This document shows, piece after piece, positions 1 to 5,277 of a DNA stretch of 7,361 nt. Position 1 is the stretch's first letter; the number at the start of each line of letters is the position of its first letter. The DNA comes from Methanomicrobiales archaeon (GTDB lineage: Archaea; Halobacteriota; Methanomicrobia; Methanomicrobiales; Methanospirillaceae), in contig JAAYPD010000109.1 in NCBI GenBank assembly GCA_012520015.1, positions 1-7,361 of the forward strand, given 5' to 3'. Under the pieces are notes generated by a model that was given only the letters and a program-made list of their open reading frames with translations, searched no databases and was not told the DNA's origin. Position numbers and translations under genes: made by a program.

Positions 1-201
1 AAATCATTGCAGGTTCACAGGATCGGGCCCGATGGTTCCAGGGAGACTAAGGAACTTGGAAACAGGGTAGGAGATGAGGTTGTATTTAAAGCAACCAACA
101 ATTGCATGGACAGGATCTCTGCTGATGTTACGTTTATTGACGGAACAAAGTATCATTTCTATGACCAGGTCATTCACATCAGCAGGTACATGAACCTCTA
201 A
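1..201 (+). CDS. C-terminal end of an unrecognised protein (5'-truncated by window edge)
   Basis: The reading frame is open from the first base and ends at TAA 199-201, so this is the last 66 codons of a gene that starts to the left. A TTG codon at position 7 is in frame but need not be a start. The visible tail is soluble and mixed in charge, with no membrane segment, and alternates short strand-like stretches (DEVVFKA, ADVTFIDGTKYHFY), as in a small beta domain. I do not recognise the family. It converges on the tRNA-Arg gene, with 15 bases between them. A run of six T (203-208) follows directly and may end this transcript. Confidence is for a real coding end, based on the uninterrupted frame and protein-like composition; function is unknown. 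Confidence 0.6.
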   Translation, partial: KSLQVHRIGPDGSRETKELGNRVGDEVVFKATNNCMDRISADVTFIDGTKYHFYDQVIHISRYMNL

Positions 202-202
202 C

Positions 203-212
203 TTTTTTAAAA
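203..212. terminator. T-rich stretch between convergent transcripts
   Basis: TTTTTT followed by AAAA lies just after the stop of the left-edge gene and just beyond the tRNA 3' end. Archaeal termination often needs only an oligo-T run. On + it gives T6 for the left gene; on - it gives T4 for the tRNA. There is no hairpin, so this is a weak call. Confidence 0.35.
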
Positions 213-216
213 CCGA

Positions 217-291
217 CGGACCTGGAGGGATTCGAACCCCCGACATTCGGGTTAGAAGCCCGACGCTATATCCTGGCTAAGCCACAGGCCC
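217..291 (-). tRNA. tRNA-Arg, anticodon UCU
   Basis: Read on -, the 75-nt sequence folds as a full cloverleaf. The acceptor stem is GGGCCTG/CAGGTCC with one G-U pair. The D-arm stem is GCT/AGC with a T-T mismatch at its fourth pair. The anticodon stem is TCGGG/CCCGA around loop CTTCTAA, the variable loop has 5 nt, and the T-arm is GGGGG-TTCGAAT-CCCTC. The anticodon TCT is at 254-256 and reads AGA (and AGG) arginine codons. The discriminator is G and CCA is not encoded, so CCA must be added after transcription. There is no intron. A clear TATA box about 25 bases upstream is not obvious; the gene lies 66 bases below the DUF473 stop on the same strand, so co-transcription with PAC2-DUF473 is possible. 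Confidence 0.96.
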
Positions 292-357
292 AAAGATATG
301 CCTTAATTTGTTAACGCCGATACCTGATAATAGTAGCGATAAGAATAGGTGTTTATT

Positions 358-753
358 TCATCCGGCATGAAAAGTAACCGGACGGACAACATCTACTATT
401 CTGGGCTCGGTGATCGAGCATCTGGTAACATTTGTTCTAATTGTCGTGTTTGAAAGGAACCTGACCTTTACCCGTGCAGATAATTTCTCGCGCTCCATTA
501 GATGATAACCACGCCCGGATTCAACAGTGTGCTTCATTGTAATCGCAACGGAAATGACCTCAACAATAATTCCCGTGTCTCCTACAGCAACATCTTCACA
601 ATCAACCATTGTAAGAAAGATCTGTGAACCTGGTTCAACCTGGGTGAGTGATATGATATTATGCGCACTGGTGAGCTCGACGGTTCGTGGTATGCCTTTT
701 CTAAGCTCATCAATTACCTGTGGAAAAATCCCTGTAAGTGCAATACACTTCAT
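358..753 (-). CDS. DUF473 family protein
   Basis: This is a 131-residue protein of the DUF473 family, found in methanogens and of unknown function. The start MKCIALTGIFPQVIDELRKG and the following segments RTVELTSAHNIISL and DVAVGDTGIIVEV fit my recollection of the family. It is beta-rich, with no membrane segment or signal peptide, so it is probably cytosolic. The C-terminal half is basic. I choose ATG 753-751 over the in-frame GTG 762-760. GGGTGA lies 5 bases before the ATG and matches the 16S anti-SD, and the family-like sequence starts at this methionine. The stop codon of the upstream PAC2 gene (TGA, 761-759) is inside that SD, so the two are very likely translationally coupled. The association suggests, but does not show, a role near proteasome assembly or protein quality control. 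Confidence 0.85.
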   Translation of the reverse strand: MKCIALTGIFPQVIDELRKGIPRTVELTSAHNIISLTQVEPGSQIFLTMVDCEDVAVGDTGIIVEVISVAITMKHTVESGRGYHLMEREKLSARVKVRFLSNTTIRTNVTRCSITEPRIVDVVRPVTFHAG

Positions 754-754
754 A

Positions 755-764
755 GATGTCACCC
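755..764 (-). promoter_or_regulatory. Ribosome-binding site of DUF473 overlapping the PAC2 stop codon
   Basis: On - the order is GGGTGA, CATCT, ATG. GGTGA complements the archaeal 16S 3' end, and its TGA is also the stop codon of the PAC2 gene. A ribosome ending PAC2 would stand on the DUF473 start region, which favours reinitiation. This site decides the DUF473 start as the ATG rather than the GTG nine bases upstream. Confidence 0.55.
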
Positions 765-1493
765 ATACATCGGTAGTTGTGTTTCTTTCCTGACAGTATG
801 TTCCTCAGCAGTCTGCACTTCTTCTGCCAGCCTGTGCATCTGCGCCTCTATCTCCTCAGCCTGTTCTATCAGACCGGTCGTCTCTATGTGCAGGTCATAA
901 AGAGCATTCAGGACATCAACAGTTTTGGCAGCTGCCCTTGGGTCAGGCGCGTTTATTGTTTCTCCCAGGAGGCCGATCCCGGGTATTCCGCGGATCTTAC
1001 ACTCTGTAAGTATGCTGCTTGCTATGCCGGATATACTTCCGATAGGCAGCCTGATCGTCGAATCACCAAGCCTGTCAAGTAGTGGTTTTTCAGTCGCAAC
1101 CGAGAATACACGTTTTTCCGGCTCATTTGTAATGATCCCCGCCAGGGTCACCACTTCTGAGATGTTAAAAGGTTTGAGCCAGTCAAGGATTGCATTTGAA
1201 ACCTCATAGCATATCTGCGGATGTATGGGAATGTCTGCAAGGATAGCTACAAATCTGCTTTTTTCATAGATTCTCACAGGAACTGAGATCACTCCTTCTG
1301 ACATCATTGCCATCGGAGGAAAATATTTACTGGTCATTGTCCCGATTGAATCAAACTCAAGTTTTTCAACCATATATGCGAGCGCGATACTTCCAACAAG
1401 ACCGCTTCCTGGAAATCCGATTAAGATGGCGGAGTCCCTGGAACTGAGGGGCCGGGCCTGAACAACCACGTCAGGTATCTGACTGGGGGTCAT
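759..1493 (-). CDS. PAC2 family proteasome assembly chaperone (PbaA/PbaB-like)
   Basis: A 244-residue protein of the PAC2 family, whose archaeal members help assemble or activate the 20S proteasome. Seen in sequence: the glycine-rich motif GFPGSGLVG (26-34) after a first beta strand, SKYFPPMAMMSEG (55-67), a strand/helix pattern with ILDWLKPFNISEVVTLAG (102-119), PGIGLLGETINAPDPRAAAK (171-190), a charged, probably coiled-coil helix (about 207-230), and the tail LPMYG. The last three residues, MYG, fit the hydrophobic-Tyr-X (HbYX) rule by which proteasome partners dock into alpha-ring pockets. Length is usual for archaeal PAC2 proteins. The start is ATG 1493-1491, two residues into a family-like N-terminus. 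No good SD precedes it, so a leaderless or weak start is possible. It is the first gene of a coupled pair with DUF473 and is divergent from a lipoprotein gene. Confidence 0.9.
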   Translation of the reverse strand: MTPSQIPDVVVQARPLSSRDSAILIGFPGSGLVGSIALAYMVEKLEFDSIGTMTSKYFPPMAMMSEGVISVPVRIYEKSRFVAILADIPIHPQICYEVSNAILDWLKPFNISEVVTLAGIITNEPEKRVFSVATEKPLLDRLGDSTIRLPIGSISGIASSILTECKIRGIPGIGLLGETINAPDPRAAAKTVDVLNALYDLHIETTGLIEQAEEIEAQMHRLAEEVQTAEEHTVRKETQLPMYG

Positions 1494-1531
1494 ACATGAA
1501 TGATAGGAGAATTAAGAAGATAGGTCTGTCG

Positions 1532-1573
1532 CAACAGTATTGTTGTTCATCAAGCTGTGACTTATCCGATAAG
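1532..1573. promoter_or_regulatory. Two short dyads in the divergent PAC2/lipoprotein intergenic region
   Basis: CAACA-GTAT-TGTTG (1532-1545) and CTTATC-C-GATAAG (1561-1573) are perfect inverted repeats 15 bases apart, between the PAC2 start and the ATG at 1593. Such dyads can be operators. Arms of 5-6 bp also occur by chance, so this is a tentative mark. No convincing TATA box was found in the interval for either direction. Confidence 0.25.
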
Positions 1574-1592
1574 GATCAACTTTACCATACTG

Positions 1593-2075
1593 ATGGCGAC
1601 TGCAGGACACAGGTGGAGCCGGGTAAATGTATCTGCACTGATTCTTCTTTACCTGGTTTTTATTGTACTGCTTTTATCCTCCGGTTGTGTAAGGCATGAT
1701 GCCGGGTTCGTCGTACGTCCTGAAGCATTTCTGGATATTCCTGATATATATGCAGATGAAGCAACGTCACATGTAACGATGTCTGTTGGAGATACTATGC
1801 TGGTTTCATATCCCTGGACTCCGGAAGATGGCAGGTTCTGGAGAGTTGGTGTTACCGACGGTTTATTTGTATCCGGAGACCGGTATATTCCGTATCCTTC
1901 AGATATGCCAGTTGAAGTAACCGGAACACGGGAGTGGATGGTGAGGGCAGTCTATCCGGGAGATCATACATTTATTGGCAACCTGAGGCCACGGACGGCT
2001 TCGTGGAACCAGGACAGTATCCAGCAGGTAATTAACGTGAAGATAAGAGATGACGGAAAGAACATGGGCGCATGA
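1593..2075 (+). CDS. Divergent chagasin-like lipoprotein
   Basis: A 160-residue secreted lipoprotein. A basic N-terminus (HRWSR) is followed by a hydrophobic segment (about 13-29) and lipobox LSSGC with the lipidated Cys at 32. The mature part has the layout of the I42 (chagasin) cysteine-protease inhibitor fold but with changed loops. The usual NPTTGxxW loop is TPEDGRFW (76-83), the GxGG loop is VTGTREW (99-105), and RPRTASW (132-138) may be a relic of the RPW loop. The strand that follows Trp105 (MVRAVYPGDHTFIG) aligns well with the second lipoprotein downstream. It is probably anchored outside the membrane. Whether it still inhibits proteases is doubtful. ATG 1593 gives a normal signal peptide; an in-frame GTG at 1557 would add 12 residues. 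Neither has a clear SD. The family assignment is inferred from the motif pattern and the downstream paralogue. Confidence 0.6.
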   Translation: MATAGHRWSRVNVSALILLYLVFIVLLLSSGCVRHDAGFVVRPEAFLDIPDIYADEATSHVTMSVGDTMLVSYPWTPEDGRFWRVGVTDGLFVSGDRYIPYPSDMPVEVTGTREWMVRAVYPGDHTFIGNLRPRTASWNQDSIQQVINVKIRDDGKNMGA

Positions 2076-2129
2076 CTGCTAAGAGGTTTGAAATAACCGG
2101 AAAACTGTCGATGAACCTGGGCAGTCATG
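2071..2129 (+). repeat. Nine-base inverted repeat across the 3' end of the first lipoprotein gene
   Basis: CATGACTGC (2071-2079) and GCAGTCATG (2121-2129) are perfect inverted copies with 41 bases between them. The left arm contains the TGA stop of the lipoprotein. An inner hairpin GGTT-TGAAAT-AACC (2085-2098) fits in the loop. The structure may protect or end the mRNA. The T-run after it (GTTTAGTTG) is weak, so it is not called a terminator. This and the doubtful ORF below are all I see in the 366 bases between the two lipoprotein genes. Confidence 0.35.
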
Positions 2130-2182
2130 TTTAGTTGCTGTTCAGGAAGGAGTGAATGCCGGCAATAGCGGCAGGTCTCATG

Positions 2183-2401
2183 TCAGCATGAAAGTTTGAT
2201 GAAATGATCTGAAATCTTCCTCTTCTCATCATTAAAGGAGAAGTATTTGTCATCCATTCTATAAAGTATCAGGATTTGTCCTTTGGAAACTGGCAATTTT
2301 CTTATTGTGGGATACGCGCTAAAGAATTCTCCACAAATGCTATATGTAAAATCGTTTTTCTGAAGAAAACTATCCAGGCTCGCCATACAGAGCGTAATCA
2401 T
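2183..2401 (-). CDS. Possible small hypothetical protein
   Basis: A 72-residue frame lies on - in the otherwise empty space between the two lipoprotein genes. The translation is protein-like, with mixed charge and aromatic residues (GQILILYRMDDKYF), one short hydrophobic stretch and three cysteines. I do not recognise it. The ATG at 2401-2399 has no SD, and no TATA box lies at the right distance; ATG 2386-2384 is an internal alternative. It would be divergent from the second lipoprotein, with 40 bases between the start codons. It may equally be a chance frame in AT-richer intergenic DNA, so confidence is low. Confidence 0.25.
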   Translation of the reverse strand: MITLCMASLDSFLQKNDFTYSICGEFFSAYPTIRKLPVSKGQILILYRMDDKYFSFNDEKRKISDHFIKLSC

Positions 2402-2409
2402 ACCATTAA

Positions 2410-2417
2410 CTTATTAA
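2410..2417 (+). promoter_or_regulatory. TATA-like box of the chagasin lipoprotein gene
   Basis: CTTATTAA is centred about 28 bases before the ATG at 2442. In archaea transcription starts about 25 bases after the TATA centre, which puts the mRNA 5' end at or just before the start codon. The only SD-like word (AGAGG) ends one base before the ATG, too close to serve. A leaderless or very short leader transcript is therefore likely. Confidence 0.45.
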
Positions 2418-2441
2418 CCTGATGAGTTGACCTAAAGAGGC

Positions 2442-2963
2442 ATGGATCGGATTGTAACGTTCCTTCTCTTACTGGTTTCAGCACTCCTGCTGGTACCCGG
2501 GTGTATTGCAGAAGAACAGGTAATACCTGAAACAACTGAAGTTGTTCCAGAAGCCCTGGTTGCATCAGATGCAACTGAGGAAGTCGCCAGCGAAGTTGCC
2601 GATGAGGTTCCTGCTGAAGAAGCAGAAGAGATCGCCGGGGATGAGCTTCCGGTGTACAATGTCACTGCAGACGTGAACATCACTGAACTTGTCGTCCCGA
2701 TGAATGAAGTCATCATGATCTCTCTTGCTGAAAACCCGACCACCGGTTACACCTGGAATATAACTCTCTCTGAAGGTCTTGCCCTTCTGAAAGATGTCTA
2801 TGTTCAGGATGAAGCTGAAGAAGGTATGGTTGGCGTTGGCGGTGTCCACGAGTGGTTCATCGAGGCTGTTGAAGCAGGCGAACAGACTTTCTATGGTATC
2901 GAGCAGCAGGCACAGTCAGAAGAGACTGGTTCTGAATACACTCTTAAACTTATCGTAGAGTAA
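2442..2963 (+). CDS. Chagasin family (I42) peptidase-inhibitor lipoprotein with acidic tether
   Basis: A 173-residue protein of the chagasin family, inhibitors of papain-like cysteine proteases. Signal peptide 1-20 ends in lipobox VPGC with Cys21 for lipid anchoring. Residues 22-70 form a low-complexity, very acidic linker built of Glu, Val, Ala and Pro, probably an extended tether. The inhibitor domain follows (about 71-173). Its first loop NPTTGYTW (98-105) is intact and its second loop GVGGVHEW (131-138) is intact. The third loop, normally RPW-containing, is replaced by GIEQQAQSEETG (152-163). Two of three binding loops thus remain. It probably sits on the outer face of the membrane and may protect the cell or its surface proteins from cysteine proteases. 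It has its own TATA-like box and is followed by a strong terminator, so it is likely transcribed alone. It is a distant paralogue of the lipoprotein upstream. Confidence 0.88.
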   Translation: MDRIVTFLLLLVSALLLVPGCIAEEQVIPETTEVVPEALVASDATEEVASEVADEVPAEEAEEIAGDELPVYNVTADVNITELVVPMNEVIMISLAENPTTGYTWNITLSEGLALLKDVYVQDEAEEGMVGVGGVHEWFIEAVEAGEQTFYGIEQQAQSEETGSEYTLKLIVE

Positions 2964-2975
2964 ATTTCATATAAA

Positions 2976-3007
2976 CCACCGGGAAACCGGAGGTATTCTT
3001 TTTTTAT
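2976..3007 (+). terminator. Hairpin plus T-run terminator of the chagasin lipoprotein gene
   Basis: CC-A-CCGG, GAAA tetraloop, CCGG-A-GG forms a seven-level stem with one A-A mismatch, 12 bases after the stop codon. It is followed by TATTCTTTTTTTAT. It separates this gene from the convergent CxC-cluster gene, whose stop is at 3070. Confidence 0.7.
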
Positions 3008-3069
3008 CGTCTTTTACCGGGAAAACTCTCTGCCAATGAAACCGGCTGAAACCACGGGAAAGATCAGGT

Positions 3070-3543
3070 TCAGGACTCAGATATTACCGGCGCTCCTTTC
3101 TCTATTGCAGTGATGTGCATCCTTACCAGCTCCTGCATTCGTGGAACATTAAACTGGTTTGCAACATCCTGTATTGCTTCAAGCAGGTGAACTGCCTCCT
3201 CAAGATAACTCAGGATATCTGCTGCATAGATCTCAATACCAAATTCATCCCGCAGATACTGGCTTATCTGAACATGGTCGAGCCCGGATTCCCTGAGCTC
3301 AATCACCTCCCTGACAAATTTTCGTTCAGGGCATCCACAAAACGGGTTATCCTGGCATTTACAGGAGAGAAAACTCCTGATGAAAGTTAAGATCTGTTCT
3401 CTTGTCAAACGATCAAATGAGTCATATGGAACAGAAAGAAGGGCTTCAAGTGTTGCTCCATGAAATGCCCCTTCTGGAAGCCTAAACCCGATAATTTTAC
3501 CTATCTGGCGTGTATAACGAAGTCGTGCCCGGGATGCTATCAT
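3070..3543 (-). CDS. Stand-alone protein resembling the C-terminal Cys-cluster domain (DUF5814-like) of archaeal SF2 helicases
   Basis: A 157-residue soluble protein. The N-terminus is basic (RARLRYTRQIGK) and is followed by GAFHGATLEALLSVPYDSFD (25-44). Cys61, 63, 69 and 71 give a CxC-x5-CxC cluster with the motif NPFCGCPERKF, a likely metal site. A helix-turn-helix-like stretch follows (about 78-105, then ILSYLEEAVHLLEAI). From memory, this succession of motifs resembles the domain at the C-terminus of some archaeal superfamily II helicases; here there is no helicase part, so it is stand-alone rather than truncated. The start ATG 3543 has AGGAG five bases upstream, and a good TATA box lies at 3611-3618. 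The role is unknown; nucleic-acid binding is plausible. The family name is from memory and not certain. Confidence 0.75.
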   Translation of the reverse strand: MIASRARLRYTRQIGKIIGFRLPEGAFHGATLEALLSVPYDSFDRLTREQILTFIRSFLSCKCQDNPFCGCPERKFVREVIELRESGLDHVQISQYLRDEFGIEIYAADILSYLEEAVHLLEAIQDVANQFNVPRMQELVRMHITAIEKGAPVISES

Positions 3544-3610
3544 GGGTGCTCCTGGTAATGAAAGAAAACTGGATCAGTAGGATCAACAGTCATGAGAATT
3601 CTGCATATTA

Positions 3611-3618
3611 TTTTATAT
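3611..3618 (-). promoter_or_regulatory. TATA box of the CxC-cluster gene
   Basis: On - the sequence ATATAAAA stands in a strongly AT-rich tract (3602-3632). It predicts a transcript start near 3590 and a leader of about 45 bases that contains the AGGAG ribosome site. This is the clearest archaeal promoter in the window. Confidence 0.6.
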
Positions 3619-3693
3619 TATACTATTACTAAATGGTCGCTAATGAATAAACCAGTTGCCTAAGAAGACCTTTCTCAACCTTAGCGTATGACT

Positions 3694-4683
3694 TCAGCCC
3701 CTGATTTTCACCCATAAATGTAAATCCCGATAACTCTGGTTTATCCTTTCCATTCCCCTGATACCCATATCAGGAACAGATTCATTGAACAATAGAAATT
3801 CGATCCTGTTAAACCCTTCATCCTTTGCGGAGAGTTTGTATGGCAGGATTACAGTCTCATTGTTCGGAACCTGGACCGAAAACCGGTCTGAAATCTCCAT
3901 TCTGGTTATATACGAAAAATTTCCTGTGATATCAGTCTCCATGTTCATGTGATGGATTTCCACTGTATAAGAGATGTTCCTGTACTCATGATTACCTATC
4001 CCGATGTACATCGGGTACTCCTCCCCAATGGTCATCCGGTCAGGGTAGTCAGCAGCCATCCTCTTTGCACCAAGGATATAAAATTCGGTAAACTTCTCCC
4101 CTTCCTTTGGAAAAACTATCACAAAGATGGTTGTCCCTATCGCTGCAACTATTGAGATCAGAAGAATAATAGAGAGGATCTTGTCTGTTCTACTCCCCTC
4201 GCGTGGAAAGAACTCCTCACTAATTCCTGCGATTATCTCCCTGGCCGGGAACCTGTATCTCTCTTCTGGATCCGTTACCGCTCTTCTCCACTGGGCAATC
4301 ATCGTCATGGCAAGGGTGAAGACGGAGAGGGAGATGACAATAGGGTCAAGCCTGATTCCCCATGGGGTATAATTAAGACCAAGGCCAATCAGGGGGACCA
4401 CCGCGATTGAAAGACCAAATGATAATGCAATCCGTTCAATCAGGTCAAGCTCCTCCTGCCCTGGAAAAAGTGCGGCTATAAGAGCATACCCTGGAATAAA
4501 CAGCACAAGGGGAAGAGCCAGGATAACACGGAGCGGCGTCTCGTTGATTACCGGGATATATATGCTGGCAATGGCACAGGCAAGCCAGGTCAGAACTACC
4601 ACAAGGTCAGGGAAAGGCCGGTTTACAATAAATGAAAAATACAGGGTATGAAGGACAGGACTGTCCCTTCCATCCGGATGCAC
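3694..4683 (-). CDS. DUF1616 family membrane protein
   Basis: A 329-residue membrane protein of the DUF1616 family, known in archaea and of unknown function. Four helices lie at about 26-44, 52-73, 83-103 and 112-131, including the family-type segment NETPLRVILALPLVLFIPGY (47-66). A charged loop and a fifth helix (about 168-190) follow. The C-terminal domain (194-329) opens with EFYILGAKRMAADYPDRM and has GIGNHEYRNISYTVEIHH, typical of the family. It carries five N-x-S/T sequons (Asn236, 254, 275, 300, 315), so it is probably outside the cell and may be glycosylated. The start is GTG 4683-4681. There is no SD, but a TATAAA box lies 24 bases upstream, so the mRNA is probably leaderless; a downstream GTG at codon 28 would cut into the first helix. 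It is divergent from the exported-protein gene. Confidence 0.87.
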   Translation of the reverse strand: MHPDGRDSPVLHTLYFSFIVNRPFPDLVVVLTWLACAIASIYIPVINETPLRVILALPLVLFIPGYALIAALFPGQEELDLIERIALSFGLSIAVVPLIGLGLNYTPWGIRLDPIVISLSVFTLAMTMIAQWRRAVTDPEERYRFPAREIIAGISEEFFPREGSRTDKILSIILLISIVAAIGTTIFVIVFPKEGEKFTEFYILGAKRMAADYPDRMTIGEEYPMYIGIGNHEYRNISYTVEIHHMNMETDITGNFSYITRMEISDRFSVQVPNNETVILPYKLSAKDEGFNRIEFLLFNESVPDMGIRGMERINQSYRDLHLWVKIRG

Positions 4684-4707
4684 TTTAAAGTATTGGAACC
4701 AGTATTG

Positions 4708-4713
4708 TTTATA
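4708..4713 (-). promoter_or_regulatory. TATA box of the DUF1616 gene
   Basis: TATAAA on - is centred about 27 bases before the GTG start, so transcription would begin at the start codon (leaderless). It lies in the 81-base divergent region shared with the exported-protein gene. Confidence 0.5.
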
Positions 4714-4725
4714 GCTGGATCATCT

Positions 4726-4747
4726 GGCCGGTCAGGGGAGACTGGCC
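4726..4747 (+). promoter_or_regulatory. Leader hairpin just before the ribosome site of the exported-protein gene
   Basis: GGCCGGTC (4726-4733), loop AGGGGA, GACTGGCC (4740-4747) gives an 8-bp stem in RNA with one G-U pair. The perfect SD GGAGGTG (4753-4759) begins six bases later and has five bases to the ATG. The purine-rich loop itself looks SD-like. The hairpin could shape ribosome access or stabilise the leader; no function is shown. Confidence 0.4.
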
Positions 4748-4764
4748 TGGTGGGAGGTGGGTAA

Positions 4765-5274
4765 ATGAAAATATCAGGTAAAAAATTAACTTTCTGCATC
4801 ATTCTGTTCATATTCATGATATGTATCATTCCGGTGCAGGCATTTTCATCTGACAGGCTGGCTGTTGATCTCCTGGATAATGGCGATGCATATATTACAT
4901 TTGACTATTCACTGAACATGCTTGAGAAGGCAGCAGTCTACCTGAAGATTGCAGATCCAAATAATGAACTAAAAAAAGCCCTGGAAGAGATGTTTCACCA
5001 CCCGGTGACGGTGGACAAAGTCACAAACAGCATGTCCAGGTTCAGGGTCGAGGCATTCTCCAGCATCACCGGGACAAACGGGACTGTCGTGATGAAAACG
5101 CCGGAGATATCTTTTACAATGGCAGAGGAGGCATTAAAGAAGTACTGGTTTGCTCCACTGGTCCAGGCAGATTATACTGCGGACATTGCGATCATAACCT
5201 ATCCGGATGGGTATGTCGAGGAATTTTATGACACAGATAAAATCCCGGCGACATCAAGAACACTTGTCTCCTGA
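4765..5274 (+). CDS. Exported protein of unknown function
   Basis: A 169-residue protein with a clear signal peptide: KISGKK, hydrophobic core about 9-23, cleavage likely after VQA (24-26). The mature part starts with a beta-rich section (LAVDLLDNGDAYITFDYSL), then a helix region (EKAAVYLKIADPNNELKKAL), and later EEALKKYWFAPLVQADY (121-137) and YPDGYVEEFYD (146-156). There is no cysteine in the mature part and no lipobox, so it is probably released or held by a partner. One sequon (Asn105-Gly-Thr) is present. I do not recognise a named family; it looks like a conserved methanogen surface protein. The start is secure: GGAGGTG five bases before the ATG. It is divergent from DUF1616 and convergent with the DUF58 operon, with only 3 bases between the stop codons. 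Its place between two envelope loci suggests an envelope role. Confidence 0.85.
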   Translation: MKISGKKLTFCIILFIFMICIIPVQAFSSDRLAVDLLDNGDAYITFDYSLNMLEKAAVYLKIADPNNELKKALEEMFHHPVTVDKVTNSMSRFRVEAFSSITGTNGTVVMKTPEISFTMAEEALKKYWFAPLVQADYTADIAIITYPDGYVEEFYDTDKIPATSRTLVS

Positions 5275-5277
5275 ACT

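Noticed and set aside
4..246. 80-codon frame on - beginning inside the tRNA
   Set aside because: Its start is the tRNA T-arm read as protein (SGVRIPPGPS), a common artefact, and it is antisense to the left-edge gene.
1496..1699. 67-codon + frame starting close to the PAC2 start
   Set aside because: It overlaps the lipoprotein signal region in another frame, is rich in Cys and Ser without pattern, and has no family likeness. The lipobox frame explains the region better.
2156..2191. 11-codon frame preceded by GGAGTGA
   Set aside because: Too short to support without conservation; mentioned only as part of the structured spacer.
2432..2743. 103-codon - frame rich in Ser, Thr and Ala
   Set aside because: This is the antisense shadow of the Glu/Val/Ala tether of the chagasin lipoprotein.
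3949..4372. Two + frames of 68 and 81 codons inside DUF1616
   Set aside because: They are antisense to a well-supported membrane protein and lack a ribosome site.
4653..4666. Palindrome GGACAG-GA-CTGTCC
   Set aside because: It lies inside the DUF1616 coding region just after the start; arms of six bases are not rare and no second copy was seen.
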